From assembly GCF_049959315.1 (NCBI RefSeq), contig NZ_CP188201.1: a DNA stretch of 64,000 bases, one strand, 5' to 3'. The DNA comes from Serratia proteamaculans_D. GTDB taxonomy: Bacteria > Pseudomonadota > Gammaproteobacteria > Enterobacterales > Enterobacteriaceae. Within the stretch, counting starts at the first letter, position 1. Each line of letters opens with the position of its first letter. Under the pieces are notes generated by a model, which did not search any database, had not been told where the DNA came from, and saw only the letters and a program-made list of their open reading frames with translations. This document shows, one piece after another, positions 36,973 to 45,734 of the stretch. The position numbers and the translations under genes were made by a program.

Positions 36973-37880
36973 AAACCACGGCGTTAATTGTTACTTTCAA
37001 TCGCCTGGAAAAATTGAAACAGTGCTGGATGGCGACTGCTGCGTTGCCTTTTCAGCACATTGTTGTTGTTGATAATGCTTCAACCGATAATACTCAGGCT
37101 TGGCTTGATGGTATTGAGGATGGTCGTCTGCTTGTACTACGCGCCGATCAAAACAACGGCGGTGCGGGTGGGTTTAGGCTTGGCGCGGAATTCATTGCTG
37201 AAAAAATAGATACCGATTGGGTATTTATGTTTGATGACGATGCGTACCCACAAGCGGAGTTGTTGGTGCGCTTTGAAGAACTGGTACAAACTAATCATGC
37301 AGCATCTAATCATGCAGCATATTGTTGTCGGGTGCTGGATACGCGAGGCGCACTTTGTAAAATGAATGTGCCCTTCAGTAAGATGCCAAAATCGCTACTG
37401 AGCACGCTCGATTATATTGCAAGACCTGCCCGCTATACTCCGTCAGGACTGGAAGTGTCGGAGGTTGTAACACTCTCATTTGTTGGTGCAATAATTCGCA
37501 AAGACGTTTTAGCTGCCAACACCGAGTTTATCTGGTCGGAACTCTTTATTTATTATGATGATCTTTACTTCTCTTACAGGTTGAGTCAACAGGGGTATCG
37601 TTTTCGATACTCACCAGAGCTGCTGTTCTTGCATGATGTACCACCAGCTATTGGGGGAATAAACCCACCATGGAAGGTGTATTATCTGGTCAGGAACCTG
37701 CTCCTTTCAAGGATGTTATTCAAAAAAAATGAAAGGCCCTACTCACTCGGTGCTATCGTGTTACGTATTGCAAAATATTTACTTTCTGTTACCTCGCAAG
37801 CTAACAAGATAGAATATATTAAATATGTAGTACGCGGTATTGTTGACGGTATATCACGTAAAAATGGTAAACAACATTAG
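36969..37880 (+). CDS. wbbN: WbbN, GT2-family glycosyltransferase
   Basis: GT-A glycosyltransferase similar to galactofuranosyltransferases: N-terminus ALIVTFNRLEKLKQCW, substrate loop NNGGAGGFRLG (about residue 62), metal-binding FDDDAYPQAE (D89-D91) and WSELFIYYDDLYFSYRL (about 190). WbbN is conserved in the D-galactan I operon, but its exact role in Klebsiella has been less clear than those of WbbM and WbbO. The gene contains a perfect 15-bp in-frame duplication giving NHAASNHAA. It overlaps glf by four bases and precedes wbbO by 14. Confidence 0.88.
   Translation: MKTTALIVTFNRLEKLKQCWMATAALPFQHIVVVDNASTDNTQAWLDGIEDGRLLVLRADQNNGGAGGFRLGAEFIAEKIDTDWVFMFDDDAYPQAELLVRFEELVQTNHAASNHAAYCCRVLDTRGALCKMNVPFSKMPKSLLSTLDYIARPARYTPSGLEVSEVVTLSFVGAIIRKDVLAANTEFIWSELFIYYDDLYFSYRLSQQGYRFRYSPELLFLHDVPPAIGGINPPWKVYYLVRNLLLSRMLFKKNERPYSLGAIVLRIAKYLLSVTSQANKIEYIKYVVRGIVDGISRKNGKQH
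37291..37320 (+). repeat. 15-bp perfect tandem duplication in wbbN
   Basis: CTAATCATGCAGCAT occurs twice back to back, in frame, adding five residues. It looks like a recent slippage event. Confidence 0.9.
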
Positions 37881-37894
37881 CCGGTAAGAGTTTA

Positions 37895-39037
37895 ATGAAA
37901 AAGATTTGTTATTTTATCAACTCAGATTGGTACTTTGAACTTCACTGGGTTGAAAGAGCCTTGGCAGCTAAAGCTGCCGGCTATGAAATTCATGTTGTCA
38001 GCCACTTTGTGGGAGATGGCATCCAGCAAAACCTGGCAGATAAAGGTTTTATCTGTCATGACTCCTCTGTTTCCGAACTTTCCATTAATCCAATTAATTT
38101 TTTGGGTTCACTGGTTAAGGTCTGGCAGTTGCTTAAGAAAATTGACCCGGATGTATTGCATTGCATTACCATCAAACCTTGCCTGATGGGGGGGTTCTTT
38201 GCCCGTTTTTATAATAAGCCTATCATTTTGGGTTTTGTAGGACTTGGCCGGGTATTTATGGAAGATAAATTGTCGATGAACGTTATTCGTTTTCTGACAT
38301 TACATTCCTATAATCATATATTTAAGAATAAAAAGTGTCTGTTGGCTTTTGAGCATGAGCACGATCGCGATCGGCTTATTGAACTCACTGACGCCCAAAC
38401 AAGTCAAACTGTAGTTATTGATGGGGCAGGTATCAACCCGGATATCTATCACTATTCGCTGGAAATCAATCGAGAAAAGCCCATTGTGTTGTTTGCCAGC
38501 CGCTTGTTGTGGAGCAAAGGACTGGGTGACTTGGTTGAGGTTAAGAAACGTCTGGCGCTTAAAGGCGTGGACTTTGTGCTTAATGTGGCAGGGATCTCGA
38601 TCGTTGACGATCCTGACGCTATTCCATTGTCGCAAATTGAAGAATGGCACAACCAAGGACTGATAAATTGGCTCGGCCGCTGCTCTGATGTTTATAGCCT
38701 CATCAAGGCTTCTAACGTTGTGGCATTGCCATCCACCTATTCGGAAGGTATCCCACGTATCTTGCTGGAAGCCTCGTCCGTGGGACGTGCTTGTATAGCT
38801 TACGACGTGGGGGGCTGCCAGAGCCTTATCATCGATGAATATACGGGTAGTTTGGTCGAGAAACGCAATATCAAGCTCTTGGCAGAAAAGTTGGAGAAAT
38901 TACTTATCAGTCCAAATAAGCGTGTAGAAATGGGCGTTCGTAGCCGGGAGCGAATTGAAAGCAAATTCGCGTCATCCTTGGTTATTGATGATACTTTGAA
39001 ACTTTATCAGCGCGCGATTGCCATCGGAACTTATTAA
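37895..39037 (+). CDS. wbbO: WbbO, GT4-family galactosyltransferase
   Basis: Retaining GT-B enzyme that in Klebsiella adds the first galactose residues to undecaprenyl-PP-GlcNAc, making the primer for WbbM. Visible features are HWVERALAAKAAGYEIHVVS at the N-terminus, the LHCITIKPCLMGGFFARF segment (about residue 87), FASRLLWSKGLGDL (about 200) and the EX7E motif SEGIPRILLEASSVGRA (about 283). Length 380 is close to the Klebsiella protein (377). It is the last gene of the operon. A run of seven G (38188-38194) lies in the coding region. Confidence 0.9.
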   Translation: MKKICYFINSDWYFELHWVERALAAKAAGYEIHVVSHFVGDGIQQNLADKGFICHDSSVSELSINPINFLGSLVKVWQLLKKIDPDVLHCITIKPCLMGGFFARFYNKPIILGFVGLGRVFMEDKLSMNVIRFLTLHSYNHIFKNKKCLLAFEHEHDRDRLIELTDAQTSQTVVIDGAGINPDIYHYSLEINREKPIVLFASRLLWSKGLGDLVEVKKRLALKGVDFVLNVAGISIVDDPDAIPLSQIEEWHNQGLINWLGRCSDVYSLIKASNVVALPSTYSEGIPRILLEASSVGRACIAYDVGGCQSLIIDEYTGSLVEKRNIKLLAEKLEKLLISPNKRVEMGVRSRERIESKFASSLVIDDTLKLYQRAIAIGTY

Positions 39038-39401
39038 TTTAATAGGTACTCTTTGGGCTTTTTCACAAAATTATGGATGGAAAAAGCCCAATAGAGATGC
39101 TCTTGTTCCACCAGTTCTACCATCGACGTTAACAAGCTCGTTGATTTACAGCCTGACTGGCTGGCAACATGCTGTCATCGATAGAACCCGTCGAATGCCT
39201 GCCTGGAAGGGCATTGATTCAGCAATCTTAGCAAGATTTGTTGGCATAACTGTATAATTTCTGATGTTTTATTATCTGTTGTAACACCTATCGCACCAAT
39301 CACTACCCACGCGGTTCAATCCTGAGTTAACATGTGTGCCACATCACAAAACCTGTTGGCCAAAGTTGTCAGCAGGGTCATCCTCAGACAGGAGTTCCTC
39401 A
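39038..39401. other. 364-bp gap between wbbO and gnd
   Basis: Holds the inverted repeat above and, at about 39120-39257, sequence that reads without stops as a protein tail (SLTGWQHAVIDRTRRMPAWK). I do not recognise it; it may be the relic of a gene lost at the variable end of the O-antigen locus. The gnd promoter should lie in the last 150 bases. Confidence 0.45.
39053..39091. repeat. Inverted repeat after wbbO
   Basis: Perfect 11-bp arms (TTGGGCTTTTT / AAAAAGCCCAA) with a 17-base loop, starting 15 bases after wbbO. No T tract follows on the plus strand, so terminator function is uncertain. Confidence 0.6.
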
Positions 39402-40808
39402 ATGTCCAAGCAACAAATCGGCGTTGTCGGCATGGCAGTAATGGGCCGCAATCTGGCACTGAACATCGAAAGCCGTGGTTACACCGTTTCGATCTTTAAC
39501 CGTTCAGGCGATAAAACTGATGAAGTTATTGCCGAGAATCCGGGTAAAAACCTGGTGCCGCACTACACCGTTGAAGAGTTCGTTGAATCGCTGGAAAAAC
39601 CACGCCGCATTTTGCTGATGGTGAAAGCGGGCGAAGCGACTGACAAGACCATTGCTTCCCTGACTCCGCACCTGGATAAAGGTGACATTCTGATCGACGG
39701 TGGCAACACCTACTATCAGGACACCATCCGCCGTAACCGCGAACTGTCTGACCAAGGTTTCAACTTCATCGGCACCGGCGTTTCCGGTGGTGAAGAGGGC
39801 GCGTTGAAAGGCCCTTCAATCATGCCTGGTGGCCAGAAAGAAGCTTACGAACTGGTTGCCCCAATCCTGAAGAAAATCGCTGCGGTAGCGGAAGGCGAGC
39901 CTTGCGTGACCTATATTGGCGCTGACGGTGCCGGTCACTATGTGAAGATGGTGCACAACGGTATCGAGTACGGCGACATGCAGCTGATTGCAGAAGCTTA
40001 CTCCCTGTTGAAACAGGCGTTGAATCTGAGCAACGAACAGCTGGCTGAAACCTTTGCCGAGTGGAACAAAGGCGAACTGAACAGCTACCTGATCGACATC
40101 ACCAAAGATATCTTCACCAAGAAAGATGAAGAAGGTAAATACCTGGTTGATGTGATCCTGGATGAAGCGGCCAACAAAGGCACCGGTAAATGGACCAGCC
40201 AGAGCTCTCTGGATCTGGGCGAGCCGCTGTCACTGATCACCGAGTCGGTGTTCGCTCGCTACCTGTCCTCACTGAAAGACCAGCGTGTTGCCGCATCTAA
40301 AGTGCTGACCGGTCCTAAAGCGACCCCAGTGAGCGGTGACAAGGCTGAATTCATTGAGAAAGTGCGCCGTGCACTGTATCTGGGCAAAATCGTTTCTTAT
40401 GCACAGGGCTTCTCTCAACTGAAAGCCGCTTCCAAAGAAAACAACTGGGATCTGCACTACGGCGACATTGCCAAGATCTTCCGCGCCGGCTGTATCATCC
40501 GCGCACAGTTCCTGCAGAAAATCACCGACGCTTATGCACACGACGCGGATATCGCCAACCTGTTGCTGGCACCTTACTTCAAGCAGATTGCTGATGAATA
40601 CCAGCAGGCGCTGCGTGACGTAGTTTCCTACGCGGTGCAAAACGGCATCCCTACGCCGACCTTCTCCGCGGCGATTGCCTACTACGACAGCTACCGTTCA
40701 GCAGTTCTGCCTGCCAACCTGATCCAGGCGCAGCGCGACTACTTCGGTGCTCACACTTACAAACGTATCGACAAAGAAGGCGTATTCCATACCGAATGGA
40801 TGGAATAA
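39402..40808 (+). CDS. gnd: Gnd, 6-phosphogluconate dehydrogenase (decarboxylating)
   Basis: Pentose phosphate pathway enzyme making ribulose-5-phosphate, CO2 and NADPH. It starts MSKQQIGVVGMAVMGRNLAL with the NADP Rossmann motif, carries the signature GVSGGEEGALKGPSIMPGGQ (about residue 128) and catalytic Lys/Asn in HYVKMVHNGIEYGDM (about 184). Length 468 equals E. coli Gnd. AGGAG lies 7 bases before ATG 39402; an in-frame start 66 bases upstream is rejected. The gene marks the right border of the O-antigen locus, and its high GC contrasts with the preceding operon. Confidence 0.97.
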   Translation: MSKQQIGVVGMAVMGRNLALNIESRGYTVSIFNRSGDKTDEVIAENPGKNLVPHYTVEEFVESLEKPRRILLMVKAGEATDKTIASLTPHLDKGDILIDGGNTYYQDTIRRNRELSDQGFNFIGTGVSGGEEGALKGPSIMPGGQKEAYELVAPILKKIAAVAEGEPCVTYIGADGAGHYVKMVHNGIEYGDMQLIAEAYSLLKQALNLSNEQLAETFAEWNKGELNSYLIDITKDIFTKKDEEGKYLVDVILDEAANKGTGKWTSQSSLDLGEPLSLITESVFARYLSSLKDQRVAASKVLTGPKATPVSGDKAEFIEKVRRALYLGKIVSYAQGFSQLKAASKENNWDLHYGDIAKIFRAGCIIRAQFLQKITDAYAHDADIANLLLAPYFKQIADEYQQALRDVVSYAVQNGIPTPTFSAAIAYYDSYRSAVLPANLIQAQRDYFGAHTYKRIDKEGVFHTEWME

Positions 40809-40829
40809 TCCCAACGTTTGAAGTATAAA

Positions 40830-40862
40830 AAAAGCCGCCGAGGTTTACGCCCGGCGGCTTTT
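40830..40862. terminator. Bidirectional terminator between gnd and hisI
   Basis: Perfect 11-bp stem (AAAAGCCGCCG / CGGCGGCTTTT) with an 11-nt loop, T run on the plus strand and A run before the stem, so it can end both convergent transcripts. Confidence 0.9.
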
Positions 40863-40882
40863 TTATTACCTGTAAAACTAGA

Positions 40883-41497
40883 TTATTTCTGGTGACGTTC
40901 GCGCAACCGGCCAATCACTTTACTCAAGTCCAAATCCTGATCTTGCAGCAGCACCAACAGGTGATAAATCAGATCGGAAGCTTCGTTGGTCAACTCTTCG
41001 CGGTCGTTCACTGTGGCGGCCAGTGCGGTTTCCACGCCTTCTTCACCGACTTTCTGCGCGATACGCTTGGTGCCGCTGGCGTACAGGCTGGCGGTATAAG
41101 AGCTGTCGGGGCTGGCGTTTTTACGTTCTGCCAGCAGTTGTTCCAACTGATACAGAAAACCCCAATCGCTGCTGGCCGGGTGGAAGCAACTGGTGTTACC
41201 CAGGTGGCAGGTGGGGCCAATCGGATTAGCCAGAATCAACAGCGTGTCGTTGTCGCAGTCCGGGGTGATGCTGACTACGTTGAGGAAGTGACCAGAGCTT
41301 TCGCCCTTGGTCCACAGGCGCTGTTTGGTGCGTGAGAAAAAGGTGACCTTACCGCTCTGTTCGGTCACGGTCAGCGCTTCCTGATTCATATAGCCTAGCA
41401 TCAGCACTTCGCCGGACACGGCATGCTGGACGATTACCGGCAGCAAGTGATCCGTTTTTTCCCAGTCCAGCTGGTTTCTTTGTTGTTCTGTTAACAC
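40883..41497 (-). CDS. hisI: HisI(E), phosphoribosyl-AMP cyclohydrolase / phosphoribosyl-ATP pyrophosphatase
   Basis: Bifunctional enzyme for steps two and three of histidine synthesis. The N-terminal cyclohydrolase has MLGYMNQEALTVT, the WTKGESSGH motif and metal-binding CDNDTLLI/TCHLGNTSC. The C-terminal pyrophosphohydrolase has KRIAQKVGEEGVETALAA and the DLIYHLLVLL helix. Length 204 matches E. coli (203). It is the last gene of the his operon and overlaps hisF by seven bases. Confidence 0.96.
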   Translation of the reverse strand: MLTEQQRNQLDWEKTDHLLPVIVQHAVSGEVLMLGYMNQEALTVTEQSGKVTFFSRTKQRLWTKGESSGHFLNVVSITPDCDNDTLLILANPIGPTCHLGNTSCFHPASSDWGFLYQLEQLLAERKNASPDSSYTASLYASGTKRIAQKVGEEGVETALAATVNDREELTNEASDLIYHLLVLLQDQDLDLSKVIGRLRERHQK

Positions 41498-42267
41498 AGG
41501 CGGATCTCCACACCTTGTTCGGACAAGAACCTTTTCAGGTCACCGATATTAATGATTTGTTTGTGGAACACCGAGGCGGCCAGGGCGCCATCGACATCGG
41601 CATCGCGGAAGGCTTCCAGGAAGTGCTCCATGGTGCCTGCGCCGCCGGAGGCGATCAATGGCACTTTGCACACTTCGCGCACCAGGCGCAGCTGTTCCAA
41701 ATCGTAACCGTTACGTACGCCGTCCTGATTCATCATGTTCAGCACAATTTCGCCGGCGCCGCGTTTCTGCACTTCTTTCACCCAATCGAGGGTTTCCCAC
41801 TCGGTGACGCGGGTGCGGCTTTCGTCGCCGGTGTACTGATTAACGTGGTACTTGCCGGTTTCGGCCTCGAACCAGGTATCAATGCCCACCACAATGCACT
41901 GCACACCAAAGCGATCTGCCAGGCGGCTAATCAGCGTCGGGTCGGCCAGCGCCGGGGAGTTGATGGAAATCTTGTCGGCGCCAAAAGACAGGATCTGACT
42001 GGCGTCTTCCGGGCTTTTAATCCCACCGGCTACGCAGAAGGGGATGTCGATCACCTCTGCCACGCGTGATACCCAGCTTTTATCTACCACCCGGCCGTCG
42101 CTTGACGCGGTGATATCATAAAACACCAGTTCGTCCGCGCCTTCCTGCGCATAGCGCTGCGCCAGCGGTACTATGTCGCCGATAATTTCATGGTTGCGGA
42201 ACTGCACGCCTTTCACTACCTGCCCGTCTTTAACATCCAGGCACGGGATTATCCGTTTTGCCAGCAT
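41491..42267 (-). CDS. hisF: HisF, imidazole glycerol phosphate synthase cyclase subunit
   Basis: TIM-barrel subunit that uses ammonia channelled from HisH to make imidazole glycerol phosphate and AICAR. It starts MLAKRIIPCLDVKDGQVVKG with catalytic Asp11, and has DKISINSPAL, VVGIDTWFE and the second catalytic Asp in NMMNQDGVRNGYD. Length 258 is standard. It overlaps hisA by 19 bases and hisI by 7. Confidence 0.97.
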   Translation of the reverse strand: MLAKRIIPCLDVKDGQVVKGVQFRNHEIIGDIVPLAQRYAQEGADELVFYDITASSDGRVVDKSWVSRVAEVIDIPFCVAGGIKSPEDASQILSFGADKISINSPALADPTLISRLADRFGVQCIVVGIDTWFEAETGKYHVNQYTGDESRTRVTEWETLDWVKEVQKRGAGEIVLNMMNQDGVRNGYDLEQLRLVREVCKVPLIASGGAGTMEHFLEAFRDADVDGALAASVFHKQIINIGDLKRFLSEQGVEIRLC

Positions 42268-42986
42268 GCGATCGCCTCCTCAACGCTAAACTTACCTTCC
42301 AGCAGGGCACGCCCCACAATCACACCCTCAACGCCACTGCCACGCAGCTGGGCGATATCATCCAGATTACCGATACCGCCAGAGGCCTGGAAGGCGATCT
42401 GCGGATATCGTTGGCTGATTTCCTGATACAGCGCCACGTTGGAACCGGCCAATGTCCCGTCACGGGAAATATCGGTGCACAGCACGTGCCTGAGGCCATA
42501 AGGCAAGAACTGTTCAACCACCTGTTCCAGTGTGGCGTCCGAGTTTTCCTGCCAGCCGCTGATCGCCACGCGTTTGGTGCCGTCTGCGTCAATGCGCACG
42601 TCCAGCGCCAGCACCATGGCATCGGCGCCGTAGCGTTCGAACCAGCCCTGTACCAACTGCGGCTGTTTTACCGCGGTGGAACCGATCACCACGCGGGTTG
42701 CGCCGGCCTCCAGCAAGGCTGCGACGTCCTGCTCATTGCGAATACCGCCACCAACCTGTACCGGTACGTTAACGCCCGCCAGCAGCTTGCGCAACAGGGG
42801 GATTTGGCGTGCGGTCGGGTCTTTCGCGCCGGTCAGGTCGACCAGATGCAGTACCTGTGCGCCCTGTTGCTGATAGTCCTGCAGGCGTAACAGCGGATCG
42901 TTACCGTAGTCGCGCTGCTGGCCGTAATCGCCCTGATGCAGGCGAACCACGTTGCCGTCGATCAAATCCAAAGCCGGAATAATCAT
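42249..42986 (-). CDS. hisA: HisA, ProFAR isomerase
   Basis: TIM-barrel isomerase of the fourth step. The true start is ATG at 42986, giving MIIPALDLIDGNVVRLHQGD and 245 residues, exactly as in E. coli. The frame is open for another 120 codons upstream, but that is out-of-frame antifunctional sequence over hisH. Catalytic Asp8 and the second Asp in CTDISRDGTL are present, as are the phosphate loops GGGIRN and ASGGIGN. Confidence 0.96.
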   Translation of the reverse strand: MIIPALDLIDGNVVRLHQGDYGQQRDYGNDPLLRLQDYQQQGAQVLHLVDLTGAKDPTARQIPLLRKLLAGVNVPVQVGGGIRNEQDVAALLEAGATRVVIGSTAVKQPQLVQGWFERYGADAMVLALDVRIDADGTKRVAISGWQENSDATLEQVVEQFLPYGLRHVLCTDISRDGTLAGSNVALYQEISQRYPQIAFQASGGIGNLDDIAQLRGSGVEGVIVGRALLEGKFSVEEAIACWQNG

Positions 42987-42991
42987 GCTGC

Positions 42992-43582
42992 CTACATCTC
43001 CAGAAAGTTTTTCAACAGTTGCGCACCGGCCGCGCCAGATCGCTCTGGATGAAACTGCACGCCGAAGAAGTTGTCTTTTTGTACGGCGGCGGTGAAGGGC
43101 TCGCCGTAGTTCGCCTGGGCGATGGTGCTTGGGCATATCGGCATCGCATAGCTGTGAACGAAGTAGAAGTAGGCACCGTCCTCGATGCCGCGGAACAGGT
43201 GATGACCCGCCTGGGCAGAGACCTGATTCCAGCCCATGTGCGGCAGCGGCAGACCGAAGTCGGTCATCTGGGTGACCGGGGTATCGATAATGCCCAGCGT
43301 GTCGATGCCGCCGTTCTCTTCGCTGCTTTTGGCCAGCAACTGCATGCCGAGGCAAATTCCCAGCACCGGTTGGGTGCAGGCCTTGATCAACTCAATCAGC
43401 TCGCGCTGTTCCAGTTGATCCATCGCCGCCTGCGCGGTACCCACGCCCGGCAGGAACAGCTTGTCTGCGCGCAGCACAATCTCCGGGTCACGGCTTACTT
43501 CCGGGCGGTAGCCCAGACGCTGCACCGCGTAGGTGACGGAGGCCAGGTTGGCGCAGCCGGTGTCCAGAATCACCACGTCCAT
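42992..43582 (-). CDS. hisH: HisH, imidazole glycerol phosphate synthase glutaminase subunit
   Basis: Class I glutamine amidotransferase feeding ammonia to HisF. The triad is visible: nucleophile Cys in GICLGMQLL, His and Glu in GVQFHPERSG. I use ATG 43582, whose first base is the last of the hisB stop (TGATG) and which has AGGAG 7 bases upstream; a GTG one codon earlier is less likely. 196 residues, as in E. coli. Confidence 0.96.
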   Translation of the reverse strand: MDVVILDTGCANLASVTYAVQRLGYRPEVSRDPEIVLRADKLFLPGVGTAQAAMDQLEQRELIELIKACTQPVLGICLGMQLLAKSSEENGGIDTLGIIDTPVTQMTDFGLPLPHMGWNQVSAQAGHHLFRGIEDGAYFYFVHSYAMPICPSTIAQANYGEPFTAAVQKDNFFGVQFHPERSGAAGAQLLKNFLEM

Positions 43583-44649
43583 CACAGCACTCCTTTCGAA
43601 CTCGGGAGGGTGTTGCCCTCAACGCGGATCGCCTGGCGCAGCGTGCGGCCAAACACTTTGAACAGGCTTTCGACACGGTGGTGGTCGTTTTTGCCCTTGG
43701 TTTTCAGGTGCAGGGTGCAACCCATGGTGTAGGACAGCGAACGGAAGAAGTGCTCGACCATTTCGGTGCTCAGATCGCCGACGCGCTGATAGTTGAATTC
43801 CGCTTTATATTCCAGGTGTGGGCGGCCGGAGATATCCAGCGCGCAACGCGCCAGGCATTCGTCCATTGGCAGCACAAAGCCGAAGCGTGCGATGCCGCGT
43901 TTGTCGCCCAGTGCCTTGTTCAGCGCTTCGCCCAGAGCCAGACCAGTGTCTTCCACCGTGTGGTGATCGTCGATATACAGATCGCCTTTGACGTTGATAT
44001 CCATGCGGAAGCCGCCGTGGGTGGCGATCTGATCCAGCATGTGATCGAAGAAGCCGACGCCGGTCTTGATCTTGCTGCCGCCTTCGCGATCCAGCCAGAC
44101 GTTGACGTCAATCTGCGTTTCCTTGGTCACGCGGTTAACCTGTGCATGACGATCGCGCTGGGTCAGTTGGCGAGTAATTTCTTTCCAGCCCAGGGAACCA
44201 CGCTGATAACGCAGCCCCTGAATACCCATGTTCTCGGCCAGTTGCACGTCGGTTGGACGATCGCCGATCACGTAGCTGTGAACGGTATCCATCACGCCGG
44301 GTTCCAGATAGCCTTTGACCAGCGCGGTCTTCGGTTTACGACAGTCACAGTTGTCCGCCGGCAGGTGCGGGCAGATCAGAATATCTTCAAAATGAATACC
44401 CTGTGAGCTGAGGATCTGCATCATCAGGTTATGCGGCGGGTCGAAGGTTTCCTGTGGGAAACTGGCGGTGCCGAGGCCATCCTGATTGGTGATCATCACC
44501 AGTTGATAACCCGCCTGCTGCAACTCTAATAGGCAAGGGATCACGTCCGGCTCCAGCGCCAGTTTATCCAGGCGGTCGACCTGGAAATCTTCTGGTGGTT
44601 CAGCAATCAGCGTGCCGTCACGGTCAATAAAGAGGAATTTCTGGCTCAC
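43582..44649 (-). CDS. hisB: HisB, histidinol-phosphatase / imidazoleglycerol-phosphate dehydratase
   Basis: Bifunctional enzyme of 355 residues, as in E. coli. The N-terminal HAD phosphatase has FLFIDRDGTLIAEP and a zinc loop CPHLPADNCDCRKP. The C-terminal dehydratase has the metal-binding motifs GFFDHMLDQIATHGG and DDHHTVEDTGLALG and the C-terminal DHHRVESLFK. It overlaps hisC by four bases and hisH by one. Confidence 0.97.
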   Translation of the reverse strand: MSQKFLFIDRDGTLIAEPPEDFQVDRLDKLALEPDVIPCLLELQQAGYQLVMITNQDGLGTASFPQETFDPPHNLMMQILSSQGIHFEDILICPHLPADNCDCRKPKTALVKGYLEPGVMDTVHSYVIGDRPTDVQLAENMGIQGLRYQRGSLGWKEITRQLTQRDRHAQVNRVTKETQIDVNVWLDREGGSKIKTGVGFFDHMLDQIATHGGFRMDINVKGDLYIDDHHTVEDTGLALGEALNKALGDKRGIARFGFVLPMDECLARCALDISGRPHLEYKAEFNYQRVGDLSTEMVEHFFRSLSYTMGCTLHLKTKGKNDHHRVESLFKVFGRTLRQAIRVEGNTLPSSKGVL

Positions 44650-45734
44650 ATTGGCTCCTGGCGAGTCTTGGTTGCACCGGGCAGGGCAGACAGCGCATCA
44701 ACCACGCGCTGGCATTCTTCACGGGTGCCTATGGTGATGCGCAGGCAGCCGGATAACCCCGGTTGTTTATTTTGGTCTCTTAAGATGATGCCCTGATCCC
44801 ACAAGGTTTTAAACACATTACTGGAGGCAGTGAATCGTGCCAGCAGGTAATTGCTGTCGCTGGTGAAAACCTGTTCAACGCAGGCACAGTTTTGCAGTGC
44901 CTGCTGCAGCCAACTGCGGTTGGCTGCAATCTCGGTAACCCGTTGGCGCATGATGCGGATCCCCTCGGTGCTGAGCGCCTGGGCGGCGATATCGGCGACC
45001 GGGGTGGAGAGCGGGTAAGGGGCGATCACCTTCAGCAGCAGAGCGATCAACTCTTCGTTGCCGAGGGTAAAACCGCAGCGCAATCCAGCCAGTGCAAAGG
45101 CCTTGGACAGGGTGCGCAAGATAGCCAGGTGCGGGTAGTCGTTCAGCCAGCCGGCGACGCTTGCCTGCGGGCAGAATTCGATATAGGCCTCGTCGACCGC
45201 AACGATCGCCTTGCCCTTGGCCATTTCCAGCAGGCTGCGCAGATCGTTGGCATCGATCAGGTTACCCGTCGGGTTGTTGGGGCTGCAGACGTAAATCAGT
45301 TTCACGTTGTCCAGGCTGTCGGCGATAGCCGGCAAATCCAGCTGCCAGTCCTGTTTGGCCGCCACGGTACGACGCTCCACGCCAAAGGTTTCGGCGCTGA
45401 CGGCATACATGCCGTAGGTCGGCGGGCAGAACAGGATGGCGTCTTTTCCCGGCTCGCAGAATGCGCGGATCAGCAGTTCGATACCTTCATCTGCCCCACG
45501 GCTGACCAGCACCTGCTCCTTTTTAACCCCGGCGTACTCGGCGTAGCGTTCGATCACCAGAGCCGGTTGGCACTCCGGGTAACGGTTAAAGGTTTGAGCG
45601 GTCAGTTGGAACTCTGGGGCTATCGGGTATTCGTTGGCGTTTAGCCACACGTCGCCGTTGCCACCCAGGCGGCGTGCCGACTGATAAGGGGTCAGATCGC
45701 GAACGTTGGCACGGGCCAGGTTTTCAATGCTCAT
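44646..45734 (-). CDS. hisC: HisC, histidinol-phosphate aminotransferase
   Basis: PLP-dependent class II aminotransferase, 362 residues. Motifs include NANEYPIAPE at the N-terminus, CSPNNPTGNLI (about residue 153), VDEAYIEFCP and the PLP lysine in RTLSKAFALAGLRCG (about 215). It overlaps both hisD and hisB by four bases, showing tight translational coupling. Confidence 0.97.
   Translation of the reverse strand: MSIENLARANVRDLTPYQSARRLGGNGDVWLNANEYPIAPEFQLTAQTFNRYPECQPALVIERYAEYAGVKKEQVLVSRGADEGIELLIRAFCEPGKDAILFCPPTYGMYAVSAETFGVERRTVAAKQDWQLDLPAIADSLDNVKLIYVCSPNNPTGNLIDANDLRSLLEMAKGKAIVAVDEAYIEFCPQASVAGWLNDYPHLAILRTLSKAFALAGLRCGFTLGNEELIALLLKVIAPYPLSTPVADIAAQALSTEGIRIMRQRVTEIAANRSWLQQALQNCACVEQVFTSDSNYLLARFTASSNVFKTLWDQGIILRDQNKQPGLSGCLRITIGTREECQRVVDALSALPGATKTRQEPM

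Noticed and set aside
43501..43515. GGCGGTAG ops-like string near hisH
   Set aside because: It lies inside the hisH coding region on the wrong strand for any operon start and lacks the rest of JUMPStart.
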